Source of the DNA: RYN-433 sp036558265
GTDB taxonomy: Bacteria > Planctomycetota > Phycisphaerae > Tepidisphaerales > Tepidisphaeraceae
Reading direction: 5' to 3'
NCBI GenBank assembly: GCA_036558265.1
Contig: DATBFY010000202.1
Coordinates: 1-14,645 of the forward strand
Length of the DNA stretch: 14,645 nt
A model generated the notes under the pieces. The model searched no databases. It was not told where the DNA came from and saw only the letters and a program-made list of their open reading frames with translations. The position numbers and the translations under genes are program-made. This document shows positions 1-6,932 of this stretch, in pieces; the first letter of the stretch is position 1, and every line of letters begins with the position of its first letter.

Positions 1-180
1 TCTGATGCGTTTGGCTCGCGAGTCACCAAAACCCCAGGAGTTACGAGTCGCACAAGGCGGTTAAATCATTCTGCTGACCGGTCTTGCGCGGCCCGTCCGG
101 GTCGGTCGGCCAAGGAAAGGGTCCCGAGGCTCGACGGGGCAAATGTAGTGGACGGTGAGGGAAAGATCAATGACACGTGA
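1..180. other. Left-edge intergenic DNA, no gene recognised
   Basis: I see no convincing gene here. Plus-strand frame 1 is open from the window edge to a TGA at 178-180, but its third-position GC is only moderate, clearly below that of the real genes nearby, and the peptide resembles nothing I know. No clear terminator for the minus-strand gene ending at 211 was found; the GC-rich stretch near 100-112 (GGGTCGGTCGGCC) folds only imperfectly. Confidence 0.5.
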
Positions 181-208
181 GGGTTGGGGGTTCAGGGTTC
201 AGCGTTCA
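181..208. repeat. Heptamer tandem repeat (GGGTTCA-type), 4 units
   Basis: Four adjacent 7-bp units can be read: GGGTTGG, GGGTTCA, GGGTTCA and GCGTTCA. They sit directly behind the stop codon (complement of 211-213) of the 871-aa exported protein gene. Seven-base tandem arrays at gene borders resemble the short tandemly repeated repetitive (STRR) sequences described in cyanobacteria. A second, unrelated heptamer array lies at 4983-5010. Confidence 0.7.
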
Positions 209-210
209 GG

Positions 211-2826
211 TCACTTGTTCGGGCTGGTATCGGGAGTGGGTTGAATGGGCGTGGGGGTCAGTGCGGGGATGGGGGCGACCGTTGGGGCGGTGGTGGGCAT
301 CGTGGTCGCCGGTTGCTGGGCGGCGATCTGGGCGATCTCGTTCATCCCGGCGGCGTAAAGGTGGACCATCGGGTCCTTGTCGTCCTTCAAGATATTTGCA
401 ACGAGCTTCTTCTGATCATCGAGGGGCATCGCGCCGGCGATCATCATGCCGATGAGGCGGCGGGTGGGGTCGGCGTCGGCCAGGAGGCGGTCGCGCATCG
501 GCACGACCTTGGTCTGGTCATGGGCGGCGGCGAGGAACGAGCCCCAGGTGGCGACGGCGGGACTGGGGTCGCTGGCGGCCTTGTTCATCGCCTCCAGGAA
601 TGACGTGATCAGGATGTTGATCTGCGCCGCCTGTTGCGGGTTGTTCTGCTGTTGCTGCTGCTGGGTGCGGAGCTGCTCGACCTCGGCGGCCATGAGTTCG
701 AGGCTGCGCATCTTCTCGGGGACGGTGCCGGAGGCGACCAGGTTGCTCAGGGCGCGGAGGGCGTTCTCATTGAGCGGGAAACCCGTGCGCTCGGTAATGG
801 AGGAGAAGGGGACGCCGTAACCGCACGGGCCGGAGCCGCCATCACCGCGGGGGTTGGTGCGGACCAGGCCGTAGAAGCTGAGCGTGGGGTTGGGGTACCG
901 GTTGAGGACCTGTGCGAGCTGTCCCTGGTCGAGGCGGACGTTCTGGCTGATGGTCTGGCCGGGCTTGAGCACGAGCACCTGTCCGATGCGCTCGTAGGCG
1001 GCGCCGGTGATCATCTGCTGGACCAGACCTCGGAGCTGGGCGTCGAACCACAGGTCGTTGCGGATCACGCCCTCGGGGCCGATCGTGATGTCGTACTGGC
1101 TGATGTTCTTGATCGAGACGGTGGCGACCATGGGCTCGCCGAAGGGGAACAGGATGCGGTTGTTGGCCATCTCGGCGCGGAGGGTATAGAAGCCGCTCTT
1201 GGCGGCGGCGGGGTCGATGATCTTGAGCCAGTCCCTGGGGAAGGCGGCCAGCGCGTCCTTGATGTCCTTGGCGTCGTCGCGCGGGGTGACCTTGGGGCTC
1301 AGGTCGTGGAGGGTGTCGACCAGGACGGCGGCGAGGAGCCCGGAGGGATGCTGCTGGATGAGCCTGGCGGCGGCGTCATTGGCCTTTGATTTTTCGGCGG
1401 GGTTTTTGGCCCAGAGGAGATCGACGCCGGCCTGGGCGAGGACGTCCTGGTCGGCTACGGCGCGGAACTTGACGCCGGCCTCGTTGAGCTTGTCCTGAAC
1501 GAGGAAATTCCAGCCCTCGATGCGGACGACGAGGGGGTCCTTCTCGGAAAGCAAAGCCTTGAGGGTGGGGAGGAGGCGGGTGCTTTCGGCGGGCTGATCG
1601 GCGACGTAGACGAGGTACCAGGCGAGGTCGCTGACGGCCTGGGCGTAGGGGTCGTGGAGGGTGGCGGCGAGGTTGGGGTCCGCGTTGAGTTTGGCAATGT
1701 CCGGGGAGAGATCGGGGATGGCCGGGAGATCGGGCGAATCGACGGGGCGGGTGGTGGCACCGGGGCCCGTGACACCCAGGCGCTGGCGGAGGGTCAGGAC
1801 TCGATTGAGGGAGGCGTTGACGATCTGTCTGGCGGTCTTGGCGGCAGCGTCCTTGTCGCCGGTGCCTTTCTCGGAGAGCCAGCGGAGCAGGAGCGACTCG
1901 ACGTCGCCGCCGTCCTGTTTCAGGAGCTGTTCGACGATGGTCCTGGTGACGGCGAGCAGTTGTGGCTGCCCCATGAGGTAGAGCTCGCTGGCGTAGCCGA
2001 GGGCGAACTCGCGGCCCATGGCGGTGCCGGTGGAGGTGGCGAGGTTGACGCTGAGGGTGTAGTAGCGGAGGGACTCCTCGGGCATGCCGGCGTCGGCGAT
2101 CTCGCGGGCGACGCGGTAGGTCACCATCGGCTGGACCGGGTTGGACTTGACCATCGCCAGGAGGGTGCCGACGCGGTCGGCGGGCTTGGCGTCGGGGTCG
2201 TCGCCGTTGCTCTGTCGTTCGAGGCGGGCGCGGAGGGCGTCGAGGTTGACGGGGTTGAGCTTGAGGGACTGTTCGAGGAGGGAGCCTTCGAGGTCCAGCT
2301 CGCCGCGCTCGCGCGCGACCTGGGAGGCGCGGAAGGCGCAGTGGGATTTCACGGGGTCGGGCGCGCGGGAGGCGAGCAGTTTCCGGTAGTGTTCCAGGCG
2401 CGCCTCGGCGGTCTGGAGGCGGGTGGCGCTCAGGTCGATATAGTTGACCATCGCGAGCTGGTCGTCGGCGGACTGCTGGTTGACGGCGCGGTAGGCCTTG
2501 ATCGCTTCCAGGGCCCCGTCGAGGTCGTGGAGCTGGAGCATGGCCTCGTAGAGCATGCGGGGGTAGCGGGGCTCGGTGGGATCGAGCCTGGCGGCGGCCA
2601 TGAGAAAGGCGGCGGCCTGCTTGAAGTGCGGGTTGAGGACGACCTTCTGGCGGAGGGTTTCCTGGGCGAGGGAGGCGTAGCGGACGGCCAGCTCGGGGGA
2701 GGGGGCAGTGGCAGCTTCGGTGCTGGCGGCGGTGGAAGCGCCCTGGTCCTGTGCGCAAGCGCGGAATGGGGCGAGGCCGGCCAGCGAGGCGGCGATGAAT
2801 ACAATCCAGAATTTCGACTTGGACAT
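211..2826 (-). CDS. Large exported TPR-like protein with Ig-like region and poly-Gln tract
   Basis: This encodes 871 aa of unknown function, presumably outside the cytoplasmic membrane. The ATG at 2826 is chosen over an in-frame start at 2928 because it begins a classic signal peptide: MSKSK, a hydrophobic core (WIVFIAASLAGLA) and an A-C-A cleavage site near residue 25. A weak AGGGAA lies upstream. Residues of roughly 45-480 are Ala/Leu-rich paired helices typical of TPR domains, with phrases such as AAARLDPTEPRYPRMLYEA and SLLEQSLKLNPVNLDALRAR. About 550-690 looks like beta-sandwich (VATVSIKNISQYDITIGPEG). A Gln tract (six Q) follows near 722, then alpha-helical HEAT-like sequence (PTRRLIGMMIAGAMP) and a Thr/Pro-rich disordered tail. 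A TTRP motif lies in the central linker. It is the last gene of the minus-strand cluster, 76 nt after the 103-aa membrane protein. The gene call is firm; the domain limits are by eye. Confidence 0.85.
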   Translation of the reverse strand: MSKSKFWIVFIAASLAGLAPFRACAQDQGASTAASTEAATAPSPELAVRYASLAQETLRQKVVLNPHFKQAAAFLMAAARLDPTEPRYPRMLYEAMLQLHDLDGALEAIKAYRAVNQQSADDQLAMVNYIDLSATRLQTAEARLEHYRKLLASRAPDPVKSHCAFRASQVARERGELDLEGSLLEQSLKLNPVNLDALRARLERQSNGDDPDAKPADRVGTLLAMVKSNPVQPMVTYRVAREIADAGMPEESLRYYTLSVNLATSTGTAMGREFALGYASELYLMGQPQLLAVTRTIVEQLLKQDGGDVESLLLRWLSEKGTGDKDAAAKTARQIVNASLNRVLTLRQRLGVTGPGATTRPVDSPDLPAIPDLSPDIAKLNADPNLAATLHDPYAQAVSDLAWYLVYVADQPAESTRLLPTLKALLSEKDPLVVRIEGWNFLVQDKLNEAGVKFRAVADQDVLAQAGVDLLWAKNPAEKSKANDAAARLIQQHPSGLLAAVLVDTLHDLSPKVTPRDDAKDIKDALAAFPRDWLKIIDPAAAKSGFYTLRAEMANNRILFPFGEPMVATVSIKNISQYDITIGPEGVIRNDLWFDAQLRGLVQQMITGAAYERIGQVLVLKPGQTISQNVRLDQGQLAQVLNRYPNPTLSFYGLVRTNPRGDGGSGPCGYGVPFSSITERTGFPLNENALRALSNLVASGTVPEKMRSLELMAAEVEQLRTQQQQQQNNPQQAAQINILITSFLEAMNKAASDPSPAVATWGSFLAAAHDQTKVVPMRDRLLADADPTRRLIGMMIAGAMPLDDQKKLVANILKDDKDPMVHLYAAGMNEIAQIAAQQPATTMPTTAPTVAPIPALTPTPIQPTPDTSPNK

Positions 2827-2902
2827 GATGTTCCCTGGGGCGCGTGACCCTCGCGCGACGATTCGCGCACTTTTCGGACGGTCCGCGGCCCGTCCGTCGG
2901 TC

Positions 2903-3214
2903 TTATCGTCCGGCCAACCCCAGCGCAATAGCGGAGGCGGTGCAGACGATGCACGTCAGGAGGGCCGATAACTTCAGCACGGCGCAGACGGCGTCGCGGC
3001 GGTGGTAGACGCGCTCGACAACGAGCGTCAGCGCCACCGCCTGTGCCACCGACACCAGGGCGACGGCCGCGCAGCGCACGGCCCACGCCCCGATGATTCG
3101 CTTCTCCCAGCCCACCCAGGTGACGACCGCCTCGGCCCGCTGCCAGCCCCACAGGCCAGCGACGATCAGCCCCACCGTACAAACCACGCCCAGCGCGATC
3201 AACAAGCTCCTCAT
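2903..3214 (-). CDS. Small three-TM membrane protein, unknown function
   Basis: This is a 103-aa hydrophobic protein. The ATG at 3214 is preferred to the longer frame (from 3280) because a GGAGGT sits six bases upstream and the first residues then begin a membrane segment. Three likely membrane helices span about 4-24 (LLIALGVVCTVGLIVAGLWG), 44-66 and 80-100. The two linkers contain charged patches, WEKR and ERVYHRRD. I do not recognise a family. It lies 53 nt after the TPR membrane protein gene and 76 nt before the large exported TPR gene, so it is probably co-transcribed with them. Given its neighbours it could be a small membrane partner of the TPR proteins; this is inference from position only. 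Confidence 0.75.
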   Translation of the reverse strand: MRSLLIALGVVCTVGLIVAGLWGWQRAEAVVTWVGWEKRIIGAWAVRCAAVALVSVAQAVALTLVVERVYHRRDAVCAVLKLSALLTCIVCTASAIALGLAGR

Positions 3215-3220
3215 CACGCG

Positions 3221-3226
3221 ACCTCC
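3221..3226 (-). promoter_or_regulatory. Ribosome binding site of the 103-aa membrane protein
   Basis: The minus strand reads GGAGGT, six bases before the ATG at 3214. It is one of the few strong Shine-Dalgarno sites in the window and decides the start of this gene. Confidence 0.75.
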
Positions 3227-3267
3227 ATGTCGTGCCCCCCACAGCGTACCGACTCTGGCATCATTTG

Positions 3268-4071
3268 CTACTTTTCCCACAACTCCCAGAGGATCGGGCG
3301 TTCCCCAGTCAATTCCTGGACGTCGGTCAGCAGTTCGACCCTACGGCGGAGGTAACTGGCCCACTCGGCCCGCCCGGTCCGCCTGGCGGCCAGGGCGAGC
3401 ATGGCCTGGACCTTGGCGGCGTTGGGGGCGGGCATCGTTTCGGCGAGCTCGACCTTGGTCTGGAGCCCCTGGCAAAGGGATTCCCATGCGCCGATTCTTG
3501 CCAGATAGTCGGTCTGAACACGCAGGAGATTCAGGGCCTCGGCAAGGGTCAGGCGATGATTGTACAGGCCGGCAAGCGCCTCGTGCGTCCCTCGAAGATC
3601 ACCCATCTCCAGGAGCGAATCGGCCAGGAGCAGCCGCCCGGACTTGGAGACGTGCTCGGGGGTGCCCTTTTTGGCGGACAGCACCTCGCGGCAGAGCAAA
3701 GCCGTGTCGGGCCAGCGCTTTTGGGCGAGCCGCAGCACCGCGAGGTTCAGCAGGCTCATTGATTTGATCGACCGCGACATCGAAAACGCGCGCAAGGACT
3801 GCTCGATCTGCACCTCGGCCTGATCGAGCCGGCCCGATGCGAGCAGCGACGACGATTCGGCGGCGAGGCGCGAGCCCTTGACCGTGCGGTACCACAGCAC
3901 CAGCCAGACCGCGCCCAGCACCATGAGCAGGATCGTCGGGTCGAACTTGCCCATCGGCACGAAATGCAGCGCGAGGATGAGCCCGACGCCAAAGCCCAGA
4001 CCTGCCTTGAGCAGCGTGCTCATGGTCAGGTCGCGGCGGAAGCAGGTGATGGCCTCGTTGACGGAGATCAC
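3268..4071 (-). CDS. Two-TM, TPR-like membrane protein (GTG start)
   Basis: This 267-aa protein has two membrane segments (about residues 20-40 and 45-63: LGFGVGLILALHF and TILLMVLGAVWLVLWY) followed by a TPR-like helical domain (GRLDQAEVQIEQSL, LNLAVLRLAQKRWPDTALLC, LLLADSLLEMGDLRGTHEAL). The helical part would face the cytoplasm or periplasm depending on topology, which cannot be settled here. The GTG start at 4071 overlaps the TGA of the upstream gene (GTGA) and has AAGGAGG seven bases before it, so translational coupling is likely. An internal ATG at 4023 lacks a ribosome binding site. The arrangement mirrors that of the preceding gene, and the two look like diverged tandem paralogues. 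TPR domains mediate protein-protein contacts; the partner is unknown. Confidence 0.85.
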   Translation of the reverse strand: MISVNEAITCFRRDLTMSTLLKAGLGFGVGLILALHFVPMGKFDPTILLMVLGAVWLVLWYRTVKGSRLAAESSSLLASGRLDQAEVQIEQSLRAFSMSRSIKSMSLLNLAVLRLAQKRWPDTALLCREVLSAKKGTPEHVSKSGRLLLADSLLEMGDLRGTHEALAGLYNHRLTLAEALNLLRVQTDYLARIGAWESLCQGLQTKVELAETMPAPNAAKVQAMLALAARRTGRAEWASYLRRRVELLTDVQELTGERPILWELWEK

Positions 4072-4952
4072 GCGGCGGCCTCCTTCGCGGGCGCCGCGGC
4101 GGGCGTGTACTTCTCGCCAAGCGGGGCGAGCTCGGGATATCGGCGGATCAGCTCCTCGGCCGGGGAGAGAAGCGTGGCCCGCTCGTACGCGGCGGCGGCC
4201 TCGGCGTCCCGGTCGAGCAGGTCGTACGCCCGCGCCGCCAGGGCGTGGACGTCGGCGACTCGGTGACCGAGCTGAGCGCGCATCGCGGGCAGGCGGCTTT
4301 GGACGATATCGATCGCCTCGGCGGGGTGGCCGGTCTTCACGTCGCGGTAGATCTCGACCAGGGCCAGTCCCGCGGAGTCGGGCGCCACGCGGCGCAGGTC
4401 AGAGAGCGCCTTGTCCACGTCGAAGAGCTGGTCCTCGTGGAGCAGGGCCATCGCGCGCATCACCTTGAGCGAGTGGGTAGCCGCCGGGTCCATGCGCGCG
4501 TTCTCGAGCAGGTAATTCTGCACGGCGATCGCGTCGGCGAAACGGTGATACCGCGCCAGCACGCTCGCCAGGTAAATCAGCGCCTGCAGCCGCGCCGCGC
4601 CGCTGCGCGTGGGCTGGGCGAGCAGCGCGTCGAGCATGGCGCCGGCCTGGTCCCAGCGTCGGAGTTGAACGAGCTCCTCGACGGCTTCGAGCCGCTGCTG
4701 TTCCTGCCGCTGCTGCTTGACGGCGTGGGAGGCGAAGACGCTCATGCCGATGATGACCCCCAGCATCAACAGGAAGCCCAGGGGCTGCACGACGTTCTGG
4801 AGCTGTTTGTTCTGCCCGGCGGCCCAGGTGCTGGTGAGGATGAACAGGGCCGCCGCGAGCATGGCGTACCAGGCCCAGATCGGGCGCGGGCGCGGCTGAC
4901 TCGCTTCCAGAAGGTGCGGTACGTCGAGGAATGCTGTCGGGGTTTCGGACAT
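4068..4952 (-). CDS. Two-TM, TPR-like membrane protein
   Basis: This encodes 294 aa. The ATG at 4952 (MSETPTAFLDVPHLL) is chosen because the in-frame extension to 5060 would translate the heptamer repeat at 4983-5010 and the end of the neighbouring gene. No strong ribosome binding site is visible. After a short Pro-rich cytoplasmic-type leader, two membrane helices (about 26-46, WYAMLAAALFILTSTWAAG, and 53-74, QPLGFLLMLGVIIGMSVF) precede a Gln/Arg-rich coiled stretch (KQQRQEQQRLEAVEEL) and a TPR-like domain (RRWDQAGAMLDALLAQ, YHRFADAIAVQNYLLENA, DRDAEAAAAYERATLL). The tail is Ala/Pro/Lys-rich. The next gene overlaps by four bases and has the same layout, pointing to duplication within one operon. 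Its molecular role is unknown. Confidence 0.85.
   Translation of the reverse strand: MSETPTAFLDVPHLLEASQPRPRPIWAWYAMLAAALFILTSTWAAGQNKQLQNVVQPLGFLLMLGVIIGMSVFASHAVKQQRQEQQRLEAVEELVQLRRWDQAGAMLDALLAQPTRSGAARLQALIYLASVLARYHRFADAIAVQNYLLENARMDPAATHSLKVMRAMALLHEDQLFDVDKALSDLRRVAPDSAGLALVEIYRDVKTGHPAEAIDIVQSRLPAMRAQLGHRVADVHALAARAYDLLDRDAEAAAAYERATLLSPAEELIRRYPELAPLGEKYTPAAAPAKEAAA
4079..4085 (-). promoter_or_regulatory. Ribosome binding site supporting the GTG start at 4071
   Basis: The minus strand reads AAGGAGG, seven bases before the GTG. The site lies inside the last codons of the upstream gene, as expected for translationally coupled genes. Confidence 0.75.
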
Positions 4953-4982
4953 CGAGGGGGAGAGTGTACAGGAAAGGAATCG

Positions 4983-5010
4983 AAGGATGAAGGATGAAGG
5001 CAGAAGGATG
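4983..5010. repeat. Heptamer tandem repeat (AAGGATG-type), 4 units
   Basis: Four 7-bp units are read on the plus strand: AAGGATG, AAGGATG, AAGGCAG and AAGGATG, with a degenerate continuation to 5017. The array fills much of the 71-nt gap between the metallophosphoesterase stop and the start of the two-TM/TPR gene. It shares the period, but not the sequence, of the array at 181-208. Confidence 0.75.
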
Positions 5011-5023
5011 AAATGAGGCGACG

Positions 5024-5890
5024 TCAATCGGGCAGGTCGAGCGTTTGAAAGGTCTTCCAATTGTAGGAGCTGCCGAGGTTGACGGCTTCAATCTGGCCGA
5101 AGGTCGCGCGGGCGGCGACGTGACTGTGACCACAGAAGACCCGGCTGACGTTGTCGAATCGGCGGATCACGTCGCCCAGGCGCTGGCTCCCGAGGTAGGC
5201 CTTGACGAATTCGAGCGGGCCGGCGCGTGGCGGCGGGAGCAGTTCGCGGAAGGGGACGTGGTGCGTCGCGACGACCACCTGCGAGGCGGTCGGGCTCACC
5301 GCTCGGAGATGATCCTCGAGGCGCTCGGCGCACTCGGCGGCGAACTGTACGTCATTGCGGTGCAGCTTTACGAACGTGCCGTCGTTCCACCGCACCCTGA
5401 TCTCCAGCGCCGCGGGGGTGATGTCGGAGCGGTCGGCCAGCAGGTCGTTGCGGTTCAGTTGTTCCGCCGCGCCGGGCGAGAGCTTGGCCTGGTAGAAGCG
5501 CTGGGGGATGGCCAGTTGTTCCGAGGCAAAAGTGTAATCGTACCAACCGATGGTCCCCACGACGGCCGCGCCTCCGGCGACCAGCGGCTCGGTCTCGAGC
5601 CATCGCCAGCCCAGCGCGCGGACCCGGCGGGGCAGCTCGTCGGTGAAGAGGAAGTAACTGTCGGGACCGCGGGTCCACAGCTCGTGATTGCCGCAGAGGA
5701 AGAGTTTTGGCCCCTTGAGCGTAAATTGGGAGAGGCAGGCTTCGAGATGCTGTCCGTCGGCGACGGCGGTGTCGCCGACGAGCAACAGCGCGTCGCCGCC
5801 GGTCTGGTTCATCTGTTTGATCACATCGACCGCCAGCGCTTTGGAACGGCCGTGGTTGTAATGGAGGTCGGCGGTGACGAGCAGGCGCAT
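5024..5890 (-). CDS. Calcineurin-like metallophosphoesterase
   Basis: This 288-aa protein carries the full motif set of the metallophosphoesterase superfamily, which binds two metal ions and hydrolyses phosphoesters. The motifs are D8-x-H10 (TADLHYNH), G39-D40 (LVGDTAVADG), G67-N68-H69-E70 (LCGNHELW), H210-H211 (VVATHHVPF) and G254-H255-S256-H257. It lacks a signal peptide or membrane segment, so it is probably cytoplasmic. The ATG at 5890 starts directly with the first beta strand and metal motif (MRLLVTADLH); the in-frame extension to 5947 adds only an Arg-rich leader. The substrate cannot be read from the sequence; the family includes protein phosphatases, nucleotidases and cyclic-nucleotide phosphodiesterases. 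It is divergent from the ABC transporter and upstream, on the same strand, of the TPR operon. Confidence 0.92.
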   Translation of the reverse strand: MRLLVTADLHYNHGRSKALAVDVIKQMNQTGGDALLLVGDTAVADGQHLEACLSQFTLKGPKLFLCGNHELWTRGPDSYFLFTDELPRRVRALGWRWLETEPLVAGGAAVVGTIGWYDYTFASEQLAIPQRFYQAKLSPGAAEQLNRNDLLADRSDITPAALEIRVRWNDGTFVKLHRNDVQFAAECAERLEDHLRAVSPTASQVVVATHHVPFRELLPPPRAGPLEFVKAYLGSQRLGDVIRRFDNVSRVFCGHSHVAARATFGQIEAVNLGSSYNWKTFQTLDLPD

Positions 5891-6042
5891 GGGAGATTTA
5901 GAGCGTATCCGAAAGGCACGTGGTCGAGCCACGGCGCGAAACCGCAAGCGGTGGATCGGAGTTACGGTTATTCGAAATCGTGATTCAGGGCAGACACATT
6001 GTCCGTGCGGCCGAAAGAAGGGCGGCGTTGTTACGACTATTC

Positions 6043-6071
6043 TTGTGAGCCTCGTGAGCGAGGGCTATCAT
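6043..6071 (+). promoter_or_regulatory. Predicted sigma-70-type promoter of the ABC transporter
   Basis: TTGTGA (6043-6048) and TATCAT (6066-6071) are separated by 17 bases and match the -35 and -10 consensus at 4/6 and 5/6. A short imperfect dyad (AGCCTCG/CGAGGGCT) lies in the spacer. The expected transcription start, near 6078, would leave about 40 nt before the ATG at 6117. Confidence 0.5.
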
Positions 6072-6116
6072 CAGACCGTCTTGATGACAGCAGCAGAGGA
6101 AACCAATAATCGCCCC

Positions 6117-6854
6117 ATGTCACCGCTGGTCGTGGACAACGTGGTCAAGCACTTCCGCCAGGGCGACCGCGAGGTCTCCGCTCTGGCGGGCGTGAGCCTG
6201 GACGTTGCCGCGGGCACGTTCCTGGCGGTCATGGGCGCCAGCGGTTCGGGCAAGAGCACGTTGCTGCACCTGATGGCGGGGCTGACGGCGCCCGATTCGG
6301 GCCGGATCGTCATCCGCGGCGAGAACCTGGCGGAAATGAATGACCGCGAGCTGACGCTCTTCCGCCGGCGGCACATCGGCCTGGTTTTCCAGTCGTTTAA
6401 TTTGATCCCGACGCTGACCGCCGAGGAAAACGTCGCACTGCCGCTGCTGCTGGACGGGCGGAGCGAATCGGAGGTGATGCCGAAGGTGCGCGAGCTGATC
6501 GAGAGCCTGGGACTGACGACGCGGTGCGACCACCGTCCCGACGCGATGAGCGGCGGGGAGCAGCAGCGCGTCGCGATCGGAAGAGCGCTGGTGACCGAGC
6601 CGGCCGTCCTGCTGGCGGACGAGCCGACCGGGAACCTGGACTCGAGCAACAGCAAGTCCGTTTGCGAGTTGTTGAGAGACCTGTCGCAGATCCACAACAA
6701 GACGATCGTGATGGTCACGCACGAGCCGACGGTGGCGGCGTACGCGCAGGAGGTCGCGGTGCTGAAGGACGGACGGATGGTCGAGCGGTTCACGACGCAG
6801 GAGACTAACGGCGGGCAGGGACTGGCGCTGCGGTATCAGGAATGTTTAAGGTAG
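6117..6854 (+). CDS. ABC transporter ATP-binding protein, MacB/LolD/YbbA type
   Basis: This is a 245-aa cytoplasmic ATPase that would power the FtsX-type permease encoded next. All ABC motifs are present: Walker A GASGSGKST at 40-48, Q-loop VFQSFNLIP, signature MSGGEQQR (Met for the usual Leu), Walker B VLLADEP with a D-loop, and H-loop VTHEP. The length and the FQSFNLIPTLTAEENVALPL stretch fit the MacB/LolD/YbbA subgroup. I chose the ATG at 6117 because codons between 6084 and 6117 have low third-position GC and a predicted promoter ends just before 6084; the ATG at 6084 remains possible and would add 11 residues. No clear ribosome binding site is seen for either. The permease follows after 78 nt, most of which is a large palindrome. 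Confidence 0.93.
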   Translation: MSPLVVDNVVKHFRQGDREVSALAGVSLDVAAGTFLAVMGASGSGKSTLLHLMAGLTAPDSGRIVIRGENLAEMNDRELTLFRRRHIGLVFQSFNLIPTLTAEENVALPLLLDGRSESEVMPKVRELIESLGLTTRCDHRPDAMSGGEQQRVAIGRALVTEPAVLLADEPTGNLDSSNSKSVCELLRDLSQIHNKTIVMVTHEPTVAAYAQEVAVLKDGRMVERFTTQETNGGQGLALRYQECLR

Positions 6855-6865
6855 GGCGAGTTGCG

Positions 6866-6925
6866 CGTAGCACGGGCGCCTCGCCCGTGTCTTAGGATTT
6901 TCACGGGCGGGGCGCCCGTGCTACG
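6866..6925. repeat. 60-bp nested palindrome between ABC ATPase and permease
   Basis: Two 24-bp arms (6866-6889 and 6902-6925) are inverted copies with one mismatch, around a 12-nt centre. Each arm is itself a hairpin: CACGGGCG-CCT-CGCCCGTG at 6871-6889 and CACGGGCG-GGG-CGCCCGTG at 6902-6920, flanked by CGTAG and CTACG. RNA could fold either as two short hairpins or as one long stem. It looks like a REP or small non-autonomous repeat. The right arm ends 7 nt before the permease ATG and covers its only weak ribosome-binding-like site (GAGG, 6925-6928). Confidence 0.85.
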
Positions 6926-6932
6926 AGGCATC

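Noticed and set aside
1..180. Possible 3' end of a gene entering from the left edge (plus frame 1)
   Set aside because: The frame is open but short, with ordinary third-position GC and an unrecognisable peptide; there is not enough to call a gene.
640..665. CTG/TTG microsatellite as a variable repeat locus
   Set aside because: The poly-Gln codons are interrupted (CAG and CAA) and only six units long, so it is better treated as an ordinary Gln tract than as a slippage-prone array.
1654..2847. 397-aa plus-strand frame opposite the large exported TPR gene
   Set aside because: Its product is almost all Gly, Val, Glu and Leu with no domain, and it is the antisense shadow of a gene with a clear signal peptide and TPR-like content.
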